A stretch of 64,000 bases of DNA from assembly GCA_035235625.1 (NCBI GenBank), contig CP141140.1, forward strand, positions 62,116,581 through 62,180,580, written 5' to 3'. Position numbers and translations under genes: made by a program. The notes under the pieces are model-generated. The model searched no databases. It was not told the origin of the DNA and worked only from the letters and a program-made list of their open reading frames with translations. Source of the stretch: Saururus chinensis (Eukaryota > Streptophyta > Magnoliopsida > Piperales > Saururaceae). This document shows positions 1 to 10,614 of the stretch, piece by piece. Each line of letters starts with the position of its first letter. Within the stretch, counting starts at the first letter, position 1.

Positions 1-297
1 GAGAGAGAGAGATAGAGGAGAGAAGAGAAAAGAGAGGAAAGAGGGGAGAGAGAAGAGAAGAGAGAGAGGGAAGATGGAGAGATAGGAGAGAGAGAGATAG
101 GAGAGAGAGGGGGGAGAGAGAGTGACGAGAGAGAGGGTAGAGAGAAAGAGTGAAGAGAGATAGAGAGGGGGGAGAGAAGAGAAAGTGAGAGGAGAGAAAG
201 AGAGAGGAGAGAGAGAGAAAGAGTGAGGGAGGATACAAAGAGAGAGGGAGAGAGAGAGAGAGAGAAAGAGGGGTAGAGGAGAGAGAGAGGAAAGAGA
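1..297. repeat. GA-rich low-complexity tract
   Basis: This is nearly pure purine on the + strand, with degenerate GA, GAGG and GAAA runs. It encodes nothing. A complementary CT tract at about 437-713 makes the pair a potential long imperfect hairpin around an AT-rich loop. Confidence 0.9.
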
Positions 298-436
298 GAA
301 GAAAAATATTTAAAAATTTTAAGAGCCTCACGAATAGGTATAATAATTGTGACACAATTTATTAAGTCGCTATTATATTTTATTAATTTTAAAATATAAT
401 ATACAATAAAAATTCCTAAAAATCTAAATTAATTTC

Positions 437-713
437 TCCCCTTATATCTCTCCTCTCTTCCTTCTCTCTCTTCTTTCTCTCTCTCCTCTCTCTACCCCAT
501 TTTTTTCTCTCTCTCTCTTGTCTTGCTCTATCTACTTGCAGTCTCTCTTCTCTCTCCACTCTCTCTTCTCTAGATCTCTCTCTTCGCTCTCTTTCTCGTC
601 TTTCTCTCTCTTTAGAATTCTCTCTTCACTCTCTCACTCTTCACTCTCTCCTCTTTCTCCCTTTCTTTCTCTTCTATCTTCACTTCTCTCTTTCCTCTCT
701 CTTTTACACTCCT
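437..713. repeat. CT-rich low-complexity tract
   Basis: Degenerate CTCT, TTCT and CCT runs fill this stretch. An open frame of 65 codons made almost only of Ser, Leu and Phe runs through it and is a product of composition, not a gene. The stretch at 298-436 and the 714-896 stretch after it are AT-rich, and I see nothing else in them. Confidence 0.88.
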
Positions 714-896
714 GAATGTGAGCTCCAACTCTAAGGAGAAATGGGGTTAAAGTAGGAGAATTTTATTTATTTATTATGTATAAATAATAAATATAATATA
801 TTATATTTACAAGTTTTTTTATTTTTTAATATTTTTTTATTTATTATTAAATATATTTATTTAAATAATAAAATATTAAATAAAATAATAAAACTA

Positions 897-1351
897 TTAG
901 CGACACTTTTTTATAAGCATCACTAATGGTAGTAATATTAGCGGCACTTTTAAAAAGACATCACTACTAGTCTTAATATATTTTAAAAAAATTACTTTAT
1001 TTTATTTGTAATGCATTGTTTAAAGTGTCGCTAATAGTACAACTAATAGACATGCTTTGATAAAAATGTTGCTATTATTAATACTATTTGTGATGCTTTA
1101 AAAAAAATCACAAATAGTTCAATTTTTTTTATTTCTTTAAATCTTTGACTATTAGCGGTGCTCTATTAAAAGCGTCGCAAATAGTTTTAGTTTTAGAGAC
1201 GCTTTAATAAAAGCATAGCTAATAGTAAAAAGTGTCGCTAATAGATATAAAATTTTTGACGCTTTTATATGTGTTGCAGATATAATTTTTAGCGACATTT
1301 TGGATTGCGTCGCTAATAAAAATATTGTTAATAGTCCTTTTTAGAGTAGTG
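897..1351 (-). mobile_element. CACTA-type transposon end
   Basis: Many diverged copies of a subterminal motif (ATTAGCGACGCTTTT and its complement) lie in both directions. The right edge reads as CACTACTCTAAAAAGG on the minus strand, ending with TAGTG on the + strand at 1347-1351. A CACTA terminus plus dense subterminal repeats is the hallmark of plant CACTA (En/Spm) elements. I found no matching left terminus and no transposase, so this is a non-autonomous or truncated copy. A shorter relative lies at about 17667-17780. Confidence 0.72.
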
Positions 1352-2704
1352 AGAGGTCTACTCCACCTTAGGAGGAACAACTTTTCTTAAGCTTCGTTTG
1401 ACTGGTATGGTCACCAAACTACTACACCACTCTTGAATCTTGATGCAGCATACCTTCAAGCTTCCTCTCATGATCCCCTCCAAAGGTTTCCTTCATCCTA
1501 AGAGCAACAACTTTGCACAAGCTTCGTATAACTGACTTGGTCACCAAACTCCAACAATGCTCATGATGCTGCAATCACTTTGTGTATGTTGCTCGCTAGC
1601 AGATGAGGGTCACTTCGTCGAGCTAGTTAGGCCACTACTTAAAATTAGAAATAAATCATAGGTGCCACCCTGCCAACCAAGCATGACATACAACGCCATG
1701 TTTAGCAACCAAGTAGTGGGAACACATATGATCCTATTCACCCTGATCAAGCATGCTTCGGATGTGCCACTTGCATGCTAACCCAAAGAAATTAAGGGTA
1801 GGAGTGTCTTACTCTTGTTCACCCCAAAGAACTACGTTGCCTCTTGCTGCAGTAGCTCCCAATTAAAGGCACAACTATCCTCGCTATCATGTGCCAAATT
1901 TCTTTTCTTTTTCTTTTTCTTTTTCTGTTTTCATCACTTGGACTGGATAGGTTCCACGATTCTCATGCCCAATAATTCACTATTTTTGTTGGCCGAGGAA
2001 GTACTTCAGCTCCCAGGACCAATGACTTTAATCATGCCTTTTCTCACAATGCCAAGTTTAGCTAAAAACTGCCCACTAATGAGTCTCACACCATGTTAGC
2101 AAGAAGAACCTAACTAACCATGGTTGTACACTTTATCTTCTGAACGGGCTGCACGTCCATTCACAACACAATTGTCCCACTTAGGGCACAATCTCGGTCC
2201 ATCCTCACCTTGAGGAGTCTCACTCTTCATTTGTAAAGATAACTGGCTACATACCCATTAACTTGGTTTTAATATGCTATTCCACCCACAATATTGTCGG
2301 GTAAGGAGGTTCAAAGATTCACAAGATTTCTTGCCGCTGATATGCCCCATACCCACCATTAGAAAAAGCTTGACATCATTTGTATCATTTCCGAGTCCCA
2401 ACACAACTCAATATTGCTTTGGTAACATTGTTGCACCAACGGCTAGGGAACAAGAACACTACTGCATAAGGTCCTTATAAAACTGTGTCTGTAATGGCAA
2501 GTACTGCTCGCTCAATCCATAACTAAGAAGGAACCTGATCAGCCATCATCTATACACATTTGTTTCATCCCACATATTCATCATCTTGTATTTCACATGT
2601 TTGTCCATTTACCTCGCTCTATTGAGGTAGAAGAACATCGGATTCAGCACGTTCCAACTCTTCGTCCAAATGTTCATTTTGGTCGCCCAACAAGAAGGAA
2701 CTTA
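1352..2704 (-). mobile_element. putative internal start of a long-LTR retroelement
   Basis: This stretch lies inward of the primer site at 2705-2717, so it should be leader and gag-side sequence of the minus-strand element. No frame gives a recognisable gag protein. A roughly 130-bp segment occurs twice (about 1360-1470 and 1470-1570), each with the phrase about TGGTCACCAAACT. The internal part seems to stop at the CACTA end. Assignment rests on position only. Confidence 0.35.
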
Positions 2705-2717
2705 GGCTCCGATACTA
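2705..2717 (-). promoter_or_regulatory. retroelement primer binding site (tRNA-iMet type)
   Basis: On the minus strand the sequence TAGTATCGGAGCC follows the LTR terminus after two bases. It differs at two positions from TGGTATCAGAGCC, the usual plant LTR retrotransposon site that pairs with the 3' end of initiator tRNA-Met. This fixes the orientation of the adjacent LTR as minus, with its end at 2720. Confidence 0.6.
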
Positions 2718-4494
2718 CTTGTCACGGAGGTGCCCGGGAAGTGCCGTCCGTGCTACACTCACAAGGCCAAATAGCCAAGCAAGTAAGCCTTTTTTCGTCA
2801 AGGTCATGGACTTGGGCCATTCAACCAAGCGTCCAGCCTGGAAAGCCAAGCAACGAACCCGTCCCACGGTGGACATGCGAACGTGCTAGGACATCACCCA
2901 AGCAAGCTAGCAAGAAGAGGACACAACCATGCAATGCACATATCCATCTTAGGCAACTCGGACATCCGCACATTCCAACTTAGTCATGTGCATGCAAAGG
3001 TCATTCTTTCTAACAAGGCCATAAGGCCAGATGGTTGCGCATAGGACAGAAAGCCCTATTCCAAAGCAGGTGGGGCTCTTGGCATGATGGCTAGCAACCT
3101 AACAAGCCTTCCTTGTCATCTAGGACAGTTGGTTGCAAGGCTAGGCATCATACCAACAACTTAAACATTTCAACTCACCAAGTCCCCCTATATTGCATAA
3201 GATATTTCTTACAGTTTGCTGGAGTGGCAGCTAAAGTGGCTATATCGGCATGGTCCCTCTAAAGTTTTCCAAACATACCCAAAACACTCCACAAGGATCT
3301 CCAACCCTATTTAGGGGGGAGGGGACATCTTAAAACTCTAAATATATGCTAGCCGACTAAGTGTCCTAACATGACCAACTATGTGTGCACATATCGTTGC
3401 ATGCATTCTACGTAACATTGCACACACATATTGCACAATGTTGCGGACCTTCCCTGCAATGCCTGCATACGTAGTGTGCAACGTTACGGGCAATTCCCAC
3501 AAAGCATACACACTTAGTGTATAACACTCTCACACTTGTGTGTGCCTCAGCATGTGTCACAGATAGTACGCTTTGCTACCCATGACAATGCACCCTCCTT
3601 CAAGAGTCCCACCTTCATTTAGTAGCCTTTCTACTCCAACTTGAAGTCCTTTTGCCTTGGAAAAGTCTATCATACATCCACCTCTCATATGGATCTAAGT
3701 TTCGCTAGGATTTGACTATATTGAGCAGTCCTACTTGCATGCAACTCTACTACAAAGTTTCCCACTTGCACTAGGCCTCCACGTATACTCCTAGTCGTAC
3801 TAGGATGGTACATGCCAATGACCCACTAAACAACCAAATCTTCATCAGCATGCACTCATCCATTTGTCTTGCATAAAGCCCATTGCTTGCGCATCCAAAT
3901 GTGGCTTCCTACATGTGCCCTTGAATCTAGCATCATATTTGATGCCTAAGCCAAGTAGGAGTCTTCCAACATATGTTCCGTATGCATAGAACTCCCCTTA
4001 TGTTGATGGCATCCAACCTACCATCGAGTCCCACTCTGAGTAAGACATCCGCAAATCAGTTCGCCAGCCCTCCAACACTGCATGGCATGCACACTTAATT
4101 ACCTTGAAGTGTGTTTGTCTTGGTGTCCCACGCTAATGCTAAGGAGCTGCCTGACCCTTTTGCCATTCAAGTGGCTAAGGGTCCAACAAGAGCAATATGA
4201 TTCAATGCTCTCCTTATAGTGCTCTTGGTATATTCTTAGGATCCAATTGAGATGCGCTCTAATCCAAAACAATCCACTCCAATCCTCACCCGTTATACTC
4301 ATATCCTCTGTCATCTGTCATACGCTTACACATCCATATTCAAATCTATGCCAAACACTATCACTTCTTACCATCTATAGCCCATACCTCTGCCCACATG
4401 CACATACACATATTCATAGCATAGGCAAATAGCCATCATACATATGTATGTCCATCACACATACGTATAACACACACATACTTTCATACATATG

Positions 4495-4905
4495 TAGCTT
4501 ACCAACATATTCGCTAGCCATCACTAGCGCATATTTACACATTTATACATACTTCAAATATACACGCTAGCCATCACTAGCATATGCATAATCCATACTC
4601 GTAGAAACATCCTCGCTAGCCATCACTAACAAACACGTAATCCACATATGTAGTAACATACTCACTAGTGATCACTAGCACATATATACGCATCCATATA
4701 TGTAGCTTACCAACAAACATGCTAGCCATCACTAGCACATACTCAATCAACATACAAAGCTTACCAACAAACATGCTAGCCATCACTAGCACATACTCAA
4801 TCAACATATGAAGCTTACTAACATACACGCTAGTCATCACTAGCACATACTCAATCCACATACGAAGCTTACAAACATACATGCTAGCCATCACTAGCAC
4901 ATACA
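4495..4905. repeat. 54-bp tandem repeat inside family B LTR
   Basis: About seven units with the core GCTAGCCATCACTAGCACAT follow one another. The last three full units, from about 4729, are 54 bp each and nearly identical; the earlier ones are more diverged. Single copies of the core occur in other B copies (for example near 24590). A 96-codon open frame through it on the minus strand is a product of the periodicity. Confidence 0.8.
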
Positions 4906-6410
4906 TACTTCAAACATACTTATAACCAACATGCATGCCATATGCATTTCAACATGACATAATTCTCCTCTTACGTCATGCAAACGAATCATAATCTAAC
5001 ATTCATAACATTCAATCATATAGCCCTACCATGCTGCTACTCATTTAAAGCATGCTATCATAAAATTACGAGTTCAAAACTCCCTACCTCGTAATCATGA
5101 CGTTTGATGGCGAGCACACGACGGTGGCGGCATCGGCAGCGGAGTTAGTGGCCAAAAGCATTGCCAAGTTGAGAGAACTATTGTCTCGAGGATTTTAGGA
5201 AGTGTTGGAAACAATCATGGCCAAACGGGGTGTCAGAAGTCAATGCGACAAAATTCGCGACCAACGGCGGCACACTAGGGCGGTTGGGAGAAAGGTCAAG
5301 CCAATATAATTGGCGGTGCGACTAGATGTCGAGGGTGTACTCATTGAAGATCAACCGGCGGCTGAGAAGTACTTGGCCAGCCGCAAGACATCGAAATTGG
5401 CCGTGGACAACACCCGATGGTGACGATTTTGTGTCAACAAGGGCCCACATACGGGTGGAGAGTGTGGGGCGATGCTCAAGAACAAAGGAGAGGTGGTGGA
5501 CGGCTTTGGTGTCAACTCTATTTGGTGGCATAGCGAACCGACGGTCAAGCGGCACAAATACGACGCCTAAACCCAAAAGCGCACACATGGCCACATGCAC
5601 ACGCAGCAAAAAAGGACCACTCTAGGGGAGATGGGTTGGATGGTAGTAGCCCAAAGCCCATAAAAGAGCAACTGCGCTATGACTAGGAGGTAGTGGCTGA
5701 TCGAAGTGGCGACATCACCGATCGCCACCCACAACCAACACATTTGGTGCGAACAGTTGTGCATCTCGCACGGTATAGGGCAAATGCAAACAGGCCATTC
5801 CGAGCGGAGGTATAATCAGGCCAAGTGGGGCCTACCCTCACTGTCACCGAGCTAGGGCAGAGCCCACGATGGCCAAATGGCCCACAACTCACCAATGGCA
5901 ACAACCTGAGACGCACCCAAAGCGTCTAATTGGGCGGAGAAAGACAATAGAGGTGAAGCGGGGCGACGACCGAAAACACACCAGCATAAAAAAAACATCA
6001 CGGATAGTTGAATGAAAACCCGACCAAAGTACCGGTAGCTCACAGCGGAGCCAAGAAAGCATGGCGGCAGCTCTAGCCAATGCCTATAGGTTCCTAACGG
6101 CCAACTAAACATAAGTCTAGTTGAGGGCGGCCGCAAATGGCATCAAAATCGCACCCCCATGGCTCAAAAACGAAATTTGAAGGAGAGAAAAATTGAAGAA
6201 AAGTTTGGTACCTTGTAGAGGAGTGAAGAGGCCATAGTGACGGTCATAGCTAGTACCTACAAGCTCGTGGCAGTGAGGTAAAGAGGATCCTGACAAGAAC
6301 CAGCATAATCCGACGACGGAGGAGGGAGAACGGTGTGACCGGAATCTCACTCGGGTTTCTCTCCCAACTCACTGGACGTAAGTTTTTTGGAATCCAATCT
6401 TTGGATTCCA

Positions 6411-6420
6411 GATTTATATG
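6411..6420 (-). promoter_or_regulatory. TATA box of family B LTR
   Basis: CATATAAATC on the minus strand lies about 260 bp from the LTR start. The equivalent motif TATAAAA is at 26287-26293 in the B copy that starts at 25996. Confidence 0.4.
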
Positions 6421-6676
6421 CTCTTTTTTATTTTTATATTTATGTCCCCAATATGTGTTCACCTCCCAGTTATGCATTGTAGGTCCAAAATTCGAGCCGT
6501 AAGCATGCGGCAAAGCCTACAACCCACGACTAAGCCCCATACTCGACTCTATGGGTATAAATCTTAGGGAAATATATAAATATGAATACACCAAAGCATC
6601 ACATTTTCTCGCAGAAAATAACCAAAAAAATAGTAGAAAAATCACAAAAAATCGTAAAAAAATTAGGGACCTTACA

Positions 6677-8560
6677 GCACTATTATAAACAAGGACACAA
6701 AGCTACCTGTTTACAAAGATTTTTTTTTATGACTTGCTCCAAGACCACTCTAAACTTTTGTATCATCACGTTAGTTATTTACTTGCATTAGCTTAATCTT
6801 CTTCACATTAATTGTTTTTGACAAATCTTGATCTTCACTTCAACTCATTTAGCATGAATGATCTCCTCCTTTAAACTCATCAACAACTATGCAAGAAAAA
6901 ACTTTGTCCTTCAAGTGTATATGTTCTCTCTCATAACTAATTCATAAAGTTAAAGCATTGACATGAATTTTCACGTCCGGTTTGATTTTTTTTAACTCAA
7001 AATCACTTGGCTAAGGAAGCTAATTCACTATTTAACTTTTTAGATAAGTTTCAAACTGTTTCTAAGTTCCCAATGCTTCATCTCTCCATCCTCACATATT
7101 TAACCCCTTTTTATAGACCCCAAGTTAATTAAGGAGCAATAGCTTAAATAGGAATCTAATTCCAATTAGAATAGCTTATTTCAGAAAATTGTCATTTGAC
7201 CAATCGATTGTTCCATAAGGCGATCAATTATTCTTTGCGCTGATTAAATATAAACTTGCAATCAATTGATCATTCATAGTTTTGGAATCATACAATAACA
7301 ATTTCAATCAATCAATCAGAGTTGAAGGTGAAGAGAGAGTACCAAGGAAACAAAGTTAAAGAGTAGGGGTAATCTCAAATAAGGATAAATTTAATTTTGA
7401 GGAAAACATAGTCAAATATAGGAAGTTCTATTATATTCCCTTCTCGCTTTTTAATGCATTATGATACTCAAATCACCTCAAAATTCAATCTAATGTTTTT
7501 TTTTAAAAAAAATTGCACACCATGAAGCACCACCACAACCAGACATGGTGGATAAAGTTTTCTTATTCATTACAGGGTAAAAAAAAAAGAGCCTTCTCGT
7601 TTGAAGGTGAAATTGATATCCATAAACTGAATTATTATGCCCCGTGTGTTTTCTTCAACTATTTTTCATTCAATTGTTCTAAAGCACAATATTAAGTTTG
7701 GCACAGTCATCAAATAGAAATTGACAAAAGAAATTTTATCTTTATTATGATTTCGCAAGAATTAAAATTATTGCGGTTTAATAGACAAAGACCTTTGAAG
7801 GCATAATTAAGCACTTAATTGCAAGTTGAAACAAGTTAATTATTGGGAACTTTTGACCAAAGTGGTCATTCAAAGACTAGTGGTTACCAAATGTTTATTT
7901 CTATGCCCATAAATCATGGCCGCAATTTGATTGTATATTTAATCTCCTGAAAATCAACTAGAACAAGCTTCTGTTTGCGTTTTGTGATTTAAATTACACT
8001 TATGCTTAGATCCTCCAACAATTTGCAAGTGATAGACTGTTATAATTCACCATAATTAGTTTTTACCTTTGCTAGCTTAGTGTTCTTTCCTAGAGTAAGT
8101 AGGAATGAATATTTTTCTTAAATTACAATTAGATTAGGATGAATTTTCTTATACTATTAAGATTGTTTTACAATTCTCTTATAAATTGTAGTGCACAGTT
8201 ATATTGTGAGGAGTCAATACCTTCATAAATTAGTTTAGTTAATTTTACTTTCCTTTCCCTTTTTCTCTCATCTCTTCTTCTATTTTACATGTGTAGCCCC
8301 CTTGGCCTACATCATAAATAGAATCATTAATGATTCACTATGTCTTTGATATATTCCTTTGGGCCGTTTTGTTGGGATCTCTCTCACTACAAAAGAAATG
8401 CATCTCTACTAACATTGAAGCTGCTTGACCGAGCAGGTTGACTGGTGTGCCTACTAATCTAGCTCTTTTAAACCTTGTTGAACAGGAAGAGAAGAAAAAA
8501 TAATGAAAGCAAAAGAAGTTAGGTAGGTAGTAAATGCAACTCTTTAGAAGGTGATTAGGA
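6677..8560. other. intergenic, no gene seen
   Basis: AT-rich unique-looking sequence. Short open frames (for example 7513-7695) have no recognisable domain or supporting signals. I see nothing else here. Confidence 0.6.
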
Positions 8561-8572
8561 GCATGAAAGGCC

Positions 8573-9245
8573 GTATCAGCCGATACGGGTATATATCGGC
8601 TGATATGGGTGCGTATCGGCTATACCATATCGATATGGCCGATACACATCGATATGTTATTTTAAAATAATTATTTTATTTAAAAAAATATTTTTAAATT
8701 AAAAAATTAATTTTTTTTAAAAAAAATTTCCTTAAAAAGAAAAACATAATTCAAACCCAACTTTTTTAAAAATTTAAGTTTTTGTTATATTAAAAATAGT
8801 ATTTTTAAAGTTATATGAGATCAATATGTAGGTTTATGCAATTTACATAATTATTTTTTTTACATATAGTGTTCCACAAATATATATTTATTTAAACATG
8901 TAATTTAGACTTATATTAAGCATATTATTTATTTTTAAAATAAACTAATTTTAAAGTATTTAATATGGAAAAGAATGATTAATATTAATATGGGACGGAG
9001 AGCATAGTAGTATATAGTTCTGAATGAACTAATTTTAGAATACTCATATCTGTTGATACGATATTACATGGTCTTATTATGCTCGTATTATAATAATATA
9101 TTATTAGTTATAATATTTTTTTATGTTTATAAAAGAGTTTATACCCGTTTCGGCGTATACCAAACGTATCATCGATATATACCCGTATCTATAATCATCG
9201 ATACTTTAATGCATATCGATACTCTAATACATATCGATACAACCT
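8573..9245. repeat. TATCG-rich palindromic repeat or MITE
   Basis: The left part (8573-8660) is packed with GTATCGGC, CGATACGGG and ATCGATAT words. The right part (about 9050-9245) holds ATACGATAT, CGTATC and repeated CATATCGATAC. The AT-rich centre carries none. The arrangement looks like a non-autonomous element with palindromic subterminal repeats, but I could not define clean termini or a target duplication. Confidence 0.45.
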
Positions 9246-10371
9246 TTCCTGATCAGGAGGAGTAAGAACAACTTTTTTTTGTGCGTGGTGAGTTACTCCT
9301 TCCATCTCATATTAGTTATTTGTGTTCTAAATTTGGGTATAACCTTGGGAAAGAGAACGAGAGCATATAAATAAGGCCACGCGTGCACGAGCAAATAGAC
9401 GTCTTGGAGGCACATAAGGGGGCCGCAGTGGAGTTGTGGGGCCACGGCAGAGTTTAAGGTGCGTGGAAGGGGCGCGGAACTTGGGTAATGGCCTGAACAA
9501 GCATGTGCGGGTCCATAGAAAGGCAAGACATCACGGCGCAAGGCCTCGGGTGAAAAAAAAAAACCACTACTACTCAAACCTTCCGGAGGAAGAAAAGGGG
9601 AACATAGGAAAATCCAGCGGGAAGCGGCTTGGGGAGACTAGGTGGCACGGGCCCGGCGGCAGGAGTGGATCCAACTGACAAAAGGTGGTGCGGCCGGCAG
9701 CTTGGGCCACAATGGAGGGGCTGATCTGGCCGGCCCATGCATGACGAAAGGAGGTGCCACACGAGGGAATAATGCAGCTTTGGACTCTAGTAGTGGCAGA
9801 GGAGGCGACACAAGAGAGCCGTTAAAAGGGGAAGGGGAGCTACGTCCTGCGAATGAACACCTCACGGAGTGCCAAAGAAAGATGGTTGTGGGGAAGGGGG
9901 AAGCCGACTGTCGTTTTTAATCACATGCATGCCCACAAACTATGCATATGAATTTGTGATCAAACACAAATTGTAGTAGCAGGATTCTATATCTCGTCTT
10001 ACCTAAGTGTATACTCTCCATCCTACATCAACAAATCCATTTGACAAAAAAAAAATTATTTTATATTAATAATTATTTTAATCCATTTTAATGGCTAAGT
10101 ACTTAGAAAAAAATATCATTAAGTTTATATTCTCTTATCGTAGATGTAAATTTTACTATTTAATAACAATTATTATTTTTTAAAATATAATTATTAATTT
10201 TAAACTGAAGGAGTGTTTTTTTTTTTTTTTTACTACACAACCAAATACATGTTAACTTATTTTATAAAAATAAAGCTTTATTTTTTTCTTAAAAAATTTC
10301 ATCGGTGGGCTAAAGGCCCACGTTTCAGCTACCATTCTTCCCCAATCCCTACGCACTCAGCTACTTGACCA
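9246..10371. other. intergenic, GC-rich patch with no supported gene
   Basis: About 9400-9920 is GC-rich with overlapping open frames on both strands. None shows a domain, and their composition (Gly, Arg, Pro) reflects GC content. From 9920 to 10300 the sequence is AT-rich with short poly-A and poly-T runs. Confidence 0.5.
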
Positions 10372-10383
10372 ATGAATCATGGC

Positions 10384-10410
10384 ACCTACCCCCTCGCCAA
10401 CTACCTTACC
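10384..10410 (+). promoter_or_regulatory. AC-element cluster upstream of CHI
   Basis: ACCTACC (10384-10390), AACTACC (10399-10405) and ACCTTACC (10403-10410) lie about 140-160 bp upstream of the CHI TATA box. ACC-A/T-A-A/C-C motifs are the known binding sites of R2R3-MYB activators of phenylpropanoid and flavonoid genes. The sites are visible in the sequence. Their use in this gene is inferred from the pathway. Confidence 0.5.
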
Positions 10411-10544
10411 CCGTTCTTCCCCCTCAATCTCATTATAATCACCAAAACTACCACAAATTTCTTCAATGGACCCCTTGAACATGGCAACTTCAGGATTTCC
10501 ACTGAAAACCAAGGCCCAATATTCAAATGTTGCCACCCAAAAGC

Positions 10545-10551
10545 CTATAAA
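10545..10551 (+). promoter_or_regulatory. CHI TATA box
   Basis: CTATAAA lies 64 bp upstream of the CHI start codon, so transcription would begin near 10575-10580 with a leader of about 35-40 bases. The spacing supports the ATG at 10615 as the start, because the earlier in-frame ATG at 10372 would lie upstream of the promoter. Confidence 0.55.
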
Positions 10552-10614
10552 TGTGATCTGTTCGATATCCTCGTTAAAACTTCTTCCCAGTTATTGCTCT
10601 CTCTCTCATCATCA

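Larger units (their letters stand above)
2720..6676 (-). mobile_element. long LTR, family B (minus-strand copy)
   Basis: Read on the minus strand it begins TGTAAGGTCCC at 6676 and ends CCGTGACA at 2720, about 3.96 kb. Its start resembles the family B copy at 25996, and its middle (around 5050-5100) matches B copies at about 23850, 32730 and 42900. A TATA motif (CATATAAATC) lies about 260 bp inside the start. The last 868 bp match 40970-42379 on the other strand. Candidate flanking pentamers CTACT and GCACT match at only three of five positions, which fits an element that still has internal sequence on one side. No LTR-encoded protein is expected, and open frames here do not resemble any family I know. 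Confidence 0.6.

Noticed and set aside
2597-2983. 128-codon frame across the LTR edge
   Set aside because: It runs antisense through a primer site and LTR border and resembles nothing but the related LTR segment at 42081-42389.
4616-4906. 96-codon periodic frame
   Set aside because: It arises from the 54-bp tandem repeat, whose length is a multiple of three.
9293-9920. Possible gene in the GC-rich patch upstream of CHI
   Set aside because: Several frames overlap on both strands with Gly/Arg/Pro-rich content and no conserved motif.
10372-10614. In-frame extension of CHI upstream to an ATG at 10372
   Set aside because: The TATA box at 10545 lies between the two ATGs, the extra residues do not look like a CHI N-terminus, and the ATG at 10615 gives the family's usual start.
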